Of a stretch of 64,000 bases of DNA, positions 1-7,413 are shown piece by piece. This stretch comes from Rubrivivax sp. (GTDB lineage Bacteria; Pseudomonadota; Gammaproteobacteria; Burkholderiales; Burkholderiaceae_C). Position 1 is the stretch's first letter. Every line of letters begins with the position of its first letter. The stretch is taken from contig JAUXVE010000134.1 in NCBI GenBank assembly GCA_030680415.1, positions 46,616 to 110,615 on the forward strand, in the 5' to 3' direction. The notes under the pieces are model-generated. The model saw nothing but the letters and a program-made list of their open reading frames with translations. It searched no databases and was not told the DNA's origin. The position numbers were made by a program, and so were the translations under genes.

Positions 1-1
1 G

Positions 2-790
2 GTGCTGGAAGTGCGCTCGCTGGCCAAGAGCTTCTGGCTCAAGCAGGGGCTGTTCGGCAAGCGCGAGTTCAAGGCCGTGCAGGGCGTCAATTTCCAGCTC
101 CGCAAGGGCCACACGCTGGGCGTCGTCGGCGAATCGGGGTCGGGCAAGACGACGATGGGCCTGACGCTGCTGCGCCTGCACGAACCCACCGGCGGCGAAG
201 TCATCTTCGACGGCCGCAACCTGCTGAAGCTCGGCGACCGCGAGCGCCAGCTGATGCGCCGGCGCATCCAGATCGTGTTCCAGAACCCCTACGCCAGCCT
301 CAACCCGCGCTTCACCATCGGCCAGACCCTGGTCGAGCCGATGGTCATCCACGGCATCGGCAAGGACACCGCCGAGCGCGAACAACGCGCCCGCGACCTG
401 CTGGAAAAGGTCGGCCTGGACGGCCGCGCCTTCGGCAAGTACCCGCATGAATTCAGCGGCGGCCAGCGCCAGCGCGTGGCCATCGCGCGCTGCCTGACGC
501 TGAACCCCGAAGTGCTGGTGCTCGACGAGGCGGTGAGCGCGCTGGATGTCAGCGTGCAGGCGCAGGTGCTGAACCTCTTGCGCGACCTGCAGGACGAGTT
601 CGGCCTCGCCTATGTCTTCATCAGCCACGACCTGGCGGTGGTGCGCTTCATCAGCGACGAGGTGCTGGTGATGAAGGACGGCATCGTCGTCGAGCAGGCC
701 AGCGCAGCGCAGATCCTGGCCGCGCCGCGCGAGGACTATACGAAGCGGTTGCTGGCGGCCATACCGCGAGGGTACCGAGAGGCCGTCTGA
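2..790 (+). CDS. Oligopeptide-type ABC transporter ATP-binding domain (YejF/OppF-like), 5' partial
   Basis: ATPase that would power import of peptides or similar solutes through an Opp/Dpp/Yej-type permease at the inner membrane. Visible parts are Walker A GESGSGKTT (about residues 43-51), the Q-loop VFQNPYASLNPR, the signature FSGGQRQRVAIAR, Walker B VLVLDEAVSALD and the switch His in FISHDL. The Walker B follow-on reads DEAVSALD instead of the usual DEPTSALD. The reading frame is open to the left edge, and the visible part matches the second half of a two-domain YejF-like protein. The GTG at base 2 may therefore be an internal valine rather than a start. The permease genes would lie outside the window. 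Family is certain, substrate is inferred. Confidence 0.9.
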   Translation: MLEVRSLAKSFWLKQGLFGKREFKAVQGVNFQLRKGHTLGVVGESGSGKTTMGLTLLRLHEPTGGEVIFDGRNLLKLGDRERQLMRRRIQIVFQNPYASLNPRFTIGQTLVEPMVIHGIGKDTAEREQRARDLLEKVGLDGRAFGKYPHEFSGGQRQRVAIARCLTLNPEVLVLDEAVSALDVSVQAQVLNLLRDLQDEFGLAYVFISHDLAVVRFISDEVLVMKDGIVVEQASAAQILAAPREDYTKRLLAAIPRGYREAV

Positions 791-814
791 TCACCGCGAG
801 GGTACCGAGCGGCC
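763..814 (+). repeat. Short tandem duplication across the ABC gene stop codon
   Basis: The 17-base string accgcgagggtaccgag occurs at 763-779 and again at 793-809. Each copy is followed by a similar gnggcc end, giving a period of 30 bases. The stop codon (788-790) lies between the copies, so the second copy is non-coding. Confidence 0.8.
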
Positions 815-831
815 TTGGGCGACCTCGGCGA

Positions 832-1212
832 TCACAGCCTGTGCGCCCCCTCCAGCCGGCCCAGCGCCTTGTCGAAGGTGAGCAGCGGCAGCTGCCCGGC
901 CTTGCGTGCGATCTCCAGGACCAGGCAGTCGGAGAAACCCAGCGCCGGCTTGGCGCGGAACTGCGCCAGCGCGCCGGCCACCGCGTCGGCGTCCTGCAGC
1001 ACCAGGCTTTCGTGCGCCAGCAGCAGCTCCAGCGCGGCGGTCAGCTGCCGGGCGGTGCGCTCGTAAACCGCCTCCAGTACCCGCATCGTCTCGGCCAGCA
1101 CCAGGTGGGACACCCAGGCGCCCTTGGCCACGGCCGCGTCGGCGGCGGCGGCCTGCCTCGCGTCGTCACGAGCCAGCAGGCGCACCAGCACGTTGGTGTC
1201 AACGGCCTGCAT
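832..1212 (-). CDS. PIN-domain ribonuclease toxin (VapC-like)
   Basis: A 126-residue PIN-domain protein, probably the toxic RNase of a type II toxin-antitoxin pair. The PIN acidic residues are visible: D5 in AVDTNVLVRLLARDD, a central Glu in LVLAETMRVLEAVY, an Asp in GFSDCLVLEIAR and a late Asp in LLTFDKALGRLEG. Length is normal for the family. Its ATG at 1210-1212 lies inside the 3' end of the antitoxin gene (14-base overlap), so the pair is translationally coupled. The RNA target cannot be read from the sequence. Confidence 0.9.
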   Translation of the reverse strand: MQAVDTNVLVRLLARDDARQAAAADAAVAKGAWVSHLVLAETMRVLEAVYERTARQLTAALELLLAHESLVLQDADAVAGALAQFRAKPALGFSDCLVLEIARKAGQLPLLTFDKALGRLEGAHRL

Positions 1213-1471
1213 GACGGCGCTGCATGTGCTGCCGCACGCCTTGCTTCAGCTCGGCCAGGGTCTTGGCCGGCACGCCGGCAGGCAACTCGCCGGCAAACAA
1301 GGCCTCGTGCACCTCGGCGGTGGTGTGGCGGCGCGCACGCTCGACGAAGATGCGGTCGCCGTCCTGCCGCCACTCCAGCACCGAACCCGGCGTCAGGTGC
1401 AGGAAGCTGCGCACGGCCGCAGGCACGGACACCTGGCCTTGCGAGGTGATCTTGGTCTGCGTCTTCTGCAT
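1199..1471 (-). CDS. AbrB/MazE-fold antitoxin of the PIN toxin
   Basis: A 90-residue protein whose N-terminal half is a swapped-hairpin AbrB-type DNA-binding domain (ITSQGQVSVPAAVRSFLHL, then GSVLEWRQDGDRIFVERA). The basic C-terminal tail would bind and block the PIN protein encoded just downstream. Antitoxin first, toxin second with overlap is the usual vapBC order. It probably represses its own promoter; a small inverted repeat 17-28 bases upstream is a candidate operator. The module sits between an intact ABC ATPase gene and a relic copy of part of that gene. Confidence 0.9.
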   Translation of the reverse strand: MQKTQTKITSQGQVSVPAAVRSFLHLTPGSVLEWRQDGDRIFVERARRHTTAEVHEALFAGELPAGVPAKTLAELKQGVRQHMQRRHAGR

Positions 1472-1487
1472 GGCGGGATGCTATCAC

Positions 1488-1499
1488 TTACCGGGGTAA
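1488..1499. promoter_or_regulatory. Candidate operator of the PIN/AbrB module
   Basis: The arms TTACC and GGTAA form a perfect 5-base inverted repeat separated by two bases. It is centred about 22 bases upstream of the antitoxin ATG, where an autorepressor would block RNA polymerase. This is inferred from position and symmetry only. Confidence 0.4.
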
Positions 1500-1524
1500 T
1501 GGCCGAGTGTCCGACACCGCACCT

Positions 1525-1626
1525 GCGCATCCAGATGCGTACTCCGGAACCCCTTTTGCGGGCCGCAAACAGCGCTTCACCCCCGGTCAGACGCCGCTCG
1601 AGCCGATGGTCACCCACGGCATCAGC
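1525..1626 (+). pseudogene. Relic fragment of an Opp-type ABC ATPase gene
   Basis: About 100 bases align with 262-360 of the intact ABC gene at the window start. Both begin gcgcatccagat, both contain cgcttcacc followed by a Gln-Thr stretch, and both share gagccgatggtc and cacggcatc. Translated, the fragment reads RFTPGQTPLEPMVTHGIS against RFTIGQTLVEPMVIHGIG in the intact gene. It has no start, no Walker motifs and small length changes, so it is a non-functional leftover. It lies between the toxin-antitoxin promoter and the end of the helicase gene. Confidence 0.75.
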
Positions 1627-1633
1627 CTCGCCG

Positions 1634-4600
1634 TCAAACGTCCCGCAGCAACTCGCGCAGATCGTCGGCGCGCAGGGCTTGCGCCTGGTCCTGCCCTTCG
1701 AGGATGCCATCGGCCAGGCTGCGCTTGTCGTGGTGCAGCGCGACGATGCGCTCTTCTATCGAGCCGGCGGTGACGAGCCGGTACACGGTCACCGGGCGCT
1801 GCTGGCCGATGCGGTGGGCGCGGCCCATGGCCTGGTCTTCGGCGGCCGGGTTCCACCAGGGGTCGACGATGATCACGTAGTCGGCCGCGGTCAGGTTGAG
1901 GCCGAAGCCGCCGGCCTTCAGGCTGATCAGGAACAGCTCGCCCTCGCCGCGCTGGAAGGCGGCCACGCGACGGGCGCGGTCGGCGGCCGGCGTGCTGCCG
2001 TCCAGGTATTGATAGGCCAGGCCGGCGCTGTCGAGCCGCTCGGCGAGCAGCTTCAGGAAGTCGGTGAACTGGCTGAACACCAGCGCCTTGTGGCGGCCTT
2101 CGACGAGCTCGCCGGCGAGCTGGCCGAACTCATGCACCTTGGCGCCGACGATGCCGCAGTCCGGTGCCGCCAGCCGCGGGTCGCAGGCGGCGCGGCGCAG
2201 CCGCATCAACTCGGCCAGCATGTGGAAGGCGGCCGGTCCCGCGCCGGCGCCGGCGGTGGCTTCGGCCACGCGCTCGATGGCGCGGCGCCGCAAGGCCTCG
2301 AGAAAGACCCGTTCCTCGGGGCCGGGCTCGACGCGGTGGACGATCTCGGTGCGCGGCGGCAGGTCGGTCAGTACCTGCACCTTGGTGCGCCTGAGCAGGA
2401 AGGGTGAGATCAGGCGCCTCAGGCGCTGGCGTGCCGCGTCGTCGTGTTCGCGCTCGATGGCCGCGGCAAAACGCTCGTTGAAGCGGGTTTGCGAACCCAG
2501 CAGGCCGGGGTTGAGGATGTTCATCAGCGACCACAGGTCGGCGAGGCGGTTTTCCACCGGCGTGCCGCTGAGCGCCAGCCGAAAGCCGGCGCGCAGGCCA
2601 CCGATCGACCTGGCGCGCTTGGTGGCGGCGTTCTTCAGCGCCTGCGCTTCGTCGAGCACCAGCGTGGCCCACTCGCGCGCGGCAAAGGCGTCGATCTCGC
2701 GTTGCGCCAGTGCGTACGAGGCCACCAGCAGGTCGCCGGGGCCGGCGTCCTGCAGCGCCTGCGCGCGCTCGCCTTCGCCGTAGACCACGACGCGCAGCGT
2801 GGGCGCGAAGCGCATCGCTTCGGCGGCCCAGTTGGCGCATACCGAGGTCGGTGCGATGACCAATGCCGGGCCGAGCGCGGCGCGATGCAGCAGCAGCGCC
2901 AGCGTCTGCACGGTCTTGCCCAGGCCCATGTCGTCGGCCAGGCAGGCGCCCAGGCCGGCATGGGCCAGCCGGGCCAGCCAGACAAAGCCTTCGGCCTGGT
3001 AGCCACGCAACTCGGCCTGCAGGGTGGCTGGCAGCGCGGGCTGCAGCGCGGCGGCTTCGTCGAAGCGGCGCAGGCGATCGGTCCAGCCGCGGTCGCCCGT
3101 GAGGGGCTGGCCGTCCAGCGTCTCGGCCAGCCACGCCGCGGCCGCAACAGGCAGCCGCAAACCCTGCTTGTCGGTTTCGGCCAGGGCCTGCAGGTCGGCG
3201 AGCTGGCGGCGCAATTGTTCGGTCAGCGCCAGGTACTCGCCCTGGCCCAGGGCGACGAAGCGGCCGCGGCCCGAGGCGTCGGCGAGCTGCATCAGGCGTT
3301 GCAGGCTGAGCACGCGCTCCTCGTCGACCTGCACCTTGCCGTCCAGCGCCAGCCAGTCGACGCCGCTGCTGACGCCGATCTGCACCGCGGCGTGGCCGAG
3401 CGTGATCACGCGCACCGGTTTGCCGCGTGGCCAGTCCAGCGCCGCCACCGCCGGCAGCGCGGCCAGGCGTTCGAGCGCGGTGAGGGCCTGTTCGGGGTCT
3501 TCGAGCAGCCAGCTGCAATCGGCGTCGTCGTGCAGAAAGGGCAATGCCTCCTGCACTTGCGCCAGGTGCGCCAGTTCCACCTTCAGATCGCGCTGGGTGG
3601 CCAGGCTCAGGCCCTCGTGCAGCGTGATGACGCGCGCGCGGCCCAGGCCGGGCGCGATCTGCGGCCCGAAGCTGCCGAAGGGCTGCACCACCAGGCGCAG
3701 ATGCAGCGCGTCGCCCTGCGGGCTGAGCTGGGCGCGCAGCCGGTTGTCGCCGGGCACCTCCTGGCCGGCGGCGGCGTCGCTGTGGAGCTGGAAGTGGCCG
3801 GCCAGCACACGCAGCGCGGTGTCGAGCTCGGCCTTGGCCTGCACCGGCACCGCCCACCGCTTGCGCACCAGTTCGGCGACGCGGCGCTGGGCCGGGCTGA
3901 CGCGCACCAGGCGCGCCCGATCGGCGCTGTCGCGAAAGATGCGCAAGGCGTTGCGGCGTTCGATCTCGGCGTGTTCGCGGTCGGGATCGACGTCGTCCAG
4001 TTCGGGGTCGTCGCCCGACAGCAGCGTGTCGGCGAGGTGGAAGACGAAGGCCTCGCTGCCGTCGCTCGCGCGCTGGCGCTGCACCTCGAGCATCGGCAGG
4101 CCCTCGCGCAGGTCCACCGGCTGCAGGGGCGCATCGGCGAAGACCACCGCAGGGTGGCCGACCAGGGCCATGACGGCACCGGCCGCGTTCAGCCACAGGT
4201 CGTTGCGCGACCAGGCTGAGCTTTCGATGTTGCGCGCCACGGCGGCGTCGCGGGCGTCGAGCACGGTGGACTTCTTCAGCCGCGCCAGCGACACCGTTTT
4301 GGGTTTGCCCGGGCCGCGCGCGCCGGCCGTGCGCTCGAAGGCGGTGAGCGCGACGACACGGCCGTCGCCGTCGAGCTCGAGCTGCCATTGCAGGGTGACG
4401 GGGTTGGTGGCGGCGCTCGCCCTGGGCGCGCTGCCGCCCAGCGCACTGATCGCCGCCAGTGCATCGCGCCAGACTTCGCGGGCGGCGCCGAAATAGCGCA
4501 CCGGCCAGACCTCGGGCAAGCCGCCGGCGGTGCCGCCGGCGCGATCGGGCACGGGCAGGTCCAGCCGCTCGCACGCCTGGCGCACCAGATCGGCCTTCCA

Positions 4601-5950
4601 GTGCCAGCCCAGCTCATGCAGCGCACGCACGGTGTCGCGCACCGACTCGGCGTGCCAGCGCAGCGGCTCCTGGCCCAGCCAGGCGGCCAGGATCAAGGTG
4701 TTGGCATTGCGGTCATGACCCCAGGGGTTGCCGCCCGCGTCGCGCCAGGTCAGCGCCACCGGCTGCAGCTCGGCGTCGCCCAGGCGCACCTTGAGCACAT
4801 GCGCCCACTGCCCCCAGCCGCCGTTGGCCGCTGGCGTGCGCGAGCCCGACTCGCCGATGGCGAAACGCACCGCCGTGGTCCAGCTGAGCGGGTCGTCGGC
4901 GGCCATCAGCGACAACAGGTACCACTGCGCCAGGCCGTAAGGCGCCAGGCCGCGGCGCGCTCCGGTGGCCTTGCCGGCGTCCTTCAGCGCCTGGTTGAAG
5001 GCCGGTGCGGCCTCGGCAAAGCGCCCCTGCCAGGCCAGCCGGCCGGCGGCCAGCAGCGCCAGTGCCGGTGCGCCGGCGAGGCCTTGCACGGCGGCCAGAC
5101 TCCCCGGCAGGTCGCCGCGGTGCAGCCGTCGTTCGGCGGCCTTCAACCGCAGTGGCACCGGCACGCCGACCGCAGCGGCCCCGGTCAGCCGCGAGTCGAT
5201 CCAGGGATCGAGGTGCTTCCACAGCGGTGCACCGGTGTCGTAGGCCGACGCCACCTGCACCAGCAGGGTGTCGCGCAGACCGCTGTGCATGCGATCGAGC
5301 AGCTCGGGCATGAAGGGCGTGACCAGCGCCTGGGCCAGCACCTCGACCGTGGCGGCGCTGCCGAGCTGTCGCATGACGGCGTGCTGCCACTCGGTCAAGC
5401 TCATGCCGGCGAACAGGGCCAGGCGGGCAAAGGCCACCCTTTCCTCGTCGTCCTGCAGGTAGGGCATGGGCACGTCGCCGCCCATGCCGCCGTGGCCGCG
5501 CGCAGCGTGGGCCCAGGCCCGCCACGCCAGCGCGCTGTCGGGCGCGGCCAGCAGGCCCGGCAAGGCCTGGTCGCGCTGTGCGCGCGGCACGTCGAAGCCC
5601 TGGCGCTCGCGACTGACGACACGTTCCTGGCGGATCAACTGGCTCAGCCCACGGTGCAGCTCGGCGTGGTTGAACAGCGTGCCGCGTGTGGTCTTGCGCT
5701 CCAGCAAGCGCAGGAAAGCCATGATGAAGCTGATGCCGCGCGCGCAGCCGGCCAGCACCAGCGCGTCGTGCAGGGTCTGCAGTTCGGCGTCGTCGAGCGT
5801 ACGCACCAGCGCTTGCGGCGTCGGCGCGTCCCGCGCCGGCACGAACGGCGGCGCGGCCCTCTGCACCTGGTCCAAAATGAGAGGTTCGCCGCGCAGGTTG
5901 ACGTACAGCGGTGGCATCCCACCCTGCAGGGGTTTGTTCTTGCTGCTCAT
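1634..5950 (-). CDS. Large SNF2-family DEAD/DEAH helicase
   Basis: A 1438-residue Swi2/Snf2-type ATPase that would translocate on duplex DNA or remodel protein-DNA complexes. The C-terminal third holds the two-lobed motor: motif I ADDMGLGKTVQTLALLLHR (about residue 1003), motif II VLDEAQALKN (about 1095), motif III LSGTPVENRLADLWSLMN, and the helicase C motifs AGGFGLNLTAADYVI and AMGRAHRIGQQRPV (about 1370). The roughly 950-residue N-terminal part is not recognisable to me. The start MSSKNKPLQ at 5950 was chosen because the longer frame reads low-complexity Arg/Ala sequence. It has no operon partners. Exact cellular role is unknown. Confidence 0.88.
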   Translation of the reverse strand: MSSKNKPLQGGMPPLYVNLRGEPLILDQVQRAAPPFVPARDAPTPQALVRTLDDAELQTLHDALVLAGCARGISFIMAFLRLLERKTTRGTLFNHAELHRGLSQLIRQERVVSRERQGFDVPRAQRDQALPGLLAAPDSALAWRAWAHAARGHGGMGGDVPMPYLQDDEERVAFARLALFAGMSLTEWQHAVMRQLGSAATVEVLAQALVTPFMPELLDRMHSGLRDTLLVQVASAYDTGAPLWKHLDPWIDSRLTGAAAVGVPVPLRLKAAERRLHRGDLPGSLAAVQGLAGAPALALLAAGRLAWQGRFAEAAPAFNQALKDAGKATGARRGLAPYGLAQWYLLSLMAADDPLSWTTAVRFAIGESGSRTPAANGGWGQWAHVLKVRLGDAELQPVALTWRDAGGNPWGHDRNANTLILAAWLGQEPLRWHAESVRDTVRALHELGWHWKADLVRQACERLDLPVPDRAGGTAGGLPEVWPVRYFGAAREVWRDALAAISALGGSAPRASAATNPVTLQWQLELDGDGRVVALTAFERTAGARGPGKPKTVSLARLKKSTVLDARDAAVARNIESSAWSRNDLWLNAAGAVMALVGHPAVVFADAPLQPVDLREGLPMLEVQRQRASDGSEAFVFHLADTLLSGDDPELDDVDPDREHAEIERRNALRIFRDSADRARLVRVSPAQRRVAELVRKRWAVPVQAKAELDTALRVLAGHFQLHSDAAAGQEVPGDNRLRAQLSPQGDALHLRLVVQPFGSFGPQIAPGLGRARVITLHEGLSLATQRDLKVELAHLAQVQEALPFLHDDADCSWLLEDPEQALTALERLAALPAVAALDWPRGKPVRVITLGHAAVQIGVSSGVDWLALDGKVQVDEERVLSLQRLMQLADASGRGRFVALGQGEYLALTEQLRRQLADLQALAETDKQGLRLPVAAAAWLAETLDGQPLTGDRGWTDRLRRFDEAAALQPALPATLQAELRGYQAEGFVWLARLAHAGLGACLADDMGLGKTVQTLALLLHRAALGPALVIAPTSVCANWAAEAMRFAPTLRVVVYGEGERAQALQDAGPGDLLVASYALAQREIDAFAAREWATLVLDEAQALKNAATKRARSIGGLRAGFRLALSGTPVENRLADLWSLMNILNPGLLGSQTRFNERFAAAIEREHDDAARQRLRRLISPFLLRRTKVQVLTDLPPRTEIVHRVEPGPEERVFLEALRRRAIERVAEATAGAGAGPAAFHMLAELMRLRRAACDPRLAAPDCGIVGAKVHEFGQLAGELVEGRHKALVFSQFTDFLKLLAERLDSAGLAYQYLDGSTPAADRARRVAAFQRGEGELFLISLKAGGFGLNLTAADYVIIVDPWWNPAAEDQAMGRAHRIGQQRPVTVYRLVTAGSIEERIVALHHDKRSLADGILEGQDQAQALRADDLRELLRDV

Positions 5951-6149
5951 GGGGGTTTGTACCGCAGCCGAGACGGGCGCCGAGCCGGGTCGTGGCGGTA
6001 CCGGAGATGTGACCAGATGACTTCTGTGGGGCGCATTCTGCGCAATTGTGCTGGCTGCGGCCCAGCACACAGCCCAAGGGGGGCCAGCCCTGGCGCCGAC
6101 GGCCACGGTCTGCACTCCCGCCGCCCGGAGAGGAAGCTCGAGCCGTGCC

Positions 6150-7175
6150 CTACAGCCGCCGCACCTTGATCGTGTAGTCGCCCATCCCGCTGGCCTTGTT
6201 GTAGTGGCGCAGCTGCGCCCAGTACTCGCCGGGGATGAGGTCGGCGACGATGCGCGCATTGGTGTTCAGGCCCGAGTCGTCGTCCTCGGCGATCAGCGCC
6301 GTGGGGCTGTCGGGGCCGAAGAGCTTCATCACCACGTCGGTCGGGCCTGCGGTGTCGACGACGTGCTTGCCCGCGGTCTTGACGGTGAACCTGAACAGGT
6401 CTTCCTCGCCCACCTTGCCGATGGCCGCCGCCGTGCGCTTGCGTGCACCCACCACCAGCGCCGTGGCACTGTCCACCGTGGGCGCCTTCTTCGGGTACAT
6501 CCTGGCGCCGGCGATGAACTGCCTGTCCATCGCCGACAGCACCTCGTTGGCCTCGGTGCCGATGCCGTTGCTCGTCCATTCGGCCGGAAAGAAGTACAGC
6601 ATGATCGACTGCGGGTCGAAGTTGGTGCCGTTGACCTGGTCGGCGCGGTAGCGGAACAGGATGTTGTGGCGTGTCGTCTGCTCGTCCCAGAAGTTGGGCG
6701 AACCGGCCATCTCGCGAATCACCACGGCCTCGTTCCACTGGATGCCGCCGGCCGGGTTCTGGTGCTCGTGCGCCAGCCCGATGGCATGGCCGAACTCGTG
6801 TGCCGCCGTGCCGCCGTCCAGGAAACCCAGGTTCATGGTGGCTTCATTGCGCGGGATGCTGCGGCCATCGGTGCCGACGTACGACCAGGCGCCGTCGTTG
6901 GCGTCGAAGGCGATGCGGATCTCGGCATCGGGCGCGTTGTTGAAGTCGAACTTGAGGTTGGCCACCGCCTCCCACCAGCCGGCCTGTTCGCGCGCCTTGG
7001 CGCGTTGCGCCGCCGTGCCGCCGATGAAGCGCACGCGCAGCGTGCTGCCGTTCATCCACGTCTTGCCCAGCGGCGATACACCACGCAGGCGGCCGCCACG
7101 CCTCTCGGTCAGCTGCGGGCGCAGCAGTTCGCGCGGCAGGATGCGGTCGACGCAGACGTGCGGGTGCAGGCTCAT
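6150..7175 (-). CDS. Metzincin-type zinc metalloprotease with C-terminal PPC-like domain
   Basis: A 341-residue astacin/matrixin-like protease. The extended zinc site HEFGHAIGLAH gives ligands H126, H130 and H136 with catalytic E127, and the Met-turn SIMLY (190-194) sits at the expected distance. Residues from about 240 resemble a bacterial pre-peptidase C-terminal domain (DLFRFTVKTAG, then IVADLIPGEYWAQL, ending GDYTIKVRRL). I see no signal peptide, although most relatives are secreted. A good ribosome site (AGGAGA) precedes the ATG at 7175, which supports this start. Intergenic 7176-7413 upstream is shared with the divergent receptor gene, and no clear promoter is seen there. Confidence 0.88.
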   Translation of the reverse strand: MSLHPHVCVDRILPRELLRPQLTERRGGRLRGVSPLGKTWMNGSTLRVRFIGGTAAQRAKAREQAGWWEAVANLKFDFNNAPDAEIRIAFDANDGAWSYVGTDGRSIPRNEATMNLGFLDGGTAAHEFGHAIGLAHEHQNPAGGIQWNEAVVIREMAGSPNFWDEQTTRHNILFRYRADQVNGTNFDPQSIMLYFFPAEWTSNGIGTEANEVLSAMDRQFIAGARMYPKKAPTVDSATALVVGARKRTAAAIGKVGEEDLFRFTVKTAGKHVVDTAGPTDVVMKLFGPDSPTALIAEDDDSGLNTNARIVADLIPGEYWAQLRHYNKASGMGDYTIKVRRL

Positions 7176-7413
7176 GGCGGTCTCCTGGGGCGTGGTTCGG
7201 GCGGCCTTGACTATAGGCACACGAGGGCGACGCGGCCAGCGCATGCGCCCCGCGGCCCCTAGTTCGAAGCGCCGCGCCGGGCAGTACGCGGGCGCGCGCT
7301 CAAGGCCGGCCATCAGGCGCCGATTGCTGGGCGCAGCGCCGCTCGCTCCGGCTTGGCGCCTGCGTAGCGCCCGTGCGGCAACGCCGCGGCCGGGCTGCAG
7401 CCACAATCCCGGC

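Noticed and set aside
2444..6169. Long plus-strand open frames (591 and 593 codons) opposite the helicase gene
   Set aside because: They read as His/Gln/Gly/Ala/Arg-rich shadow translations with no motifs, while the minus strand encodes clear SNF2 motifs.
1199..6259. Phage-defence island made of the PIN/AbrB pair and the SNF2 helicase
   Set aside because: The two are separated by a relic fragment, have no shared operon, and no nuclease, methylase or known defence partner is adjacent.
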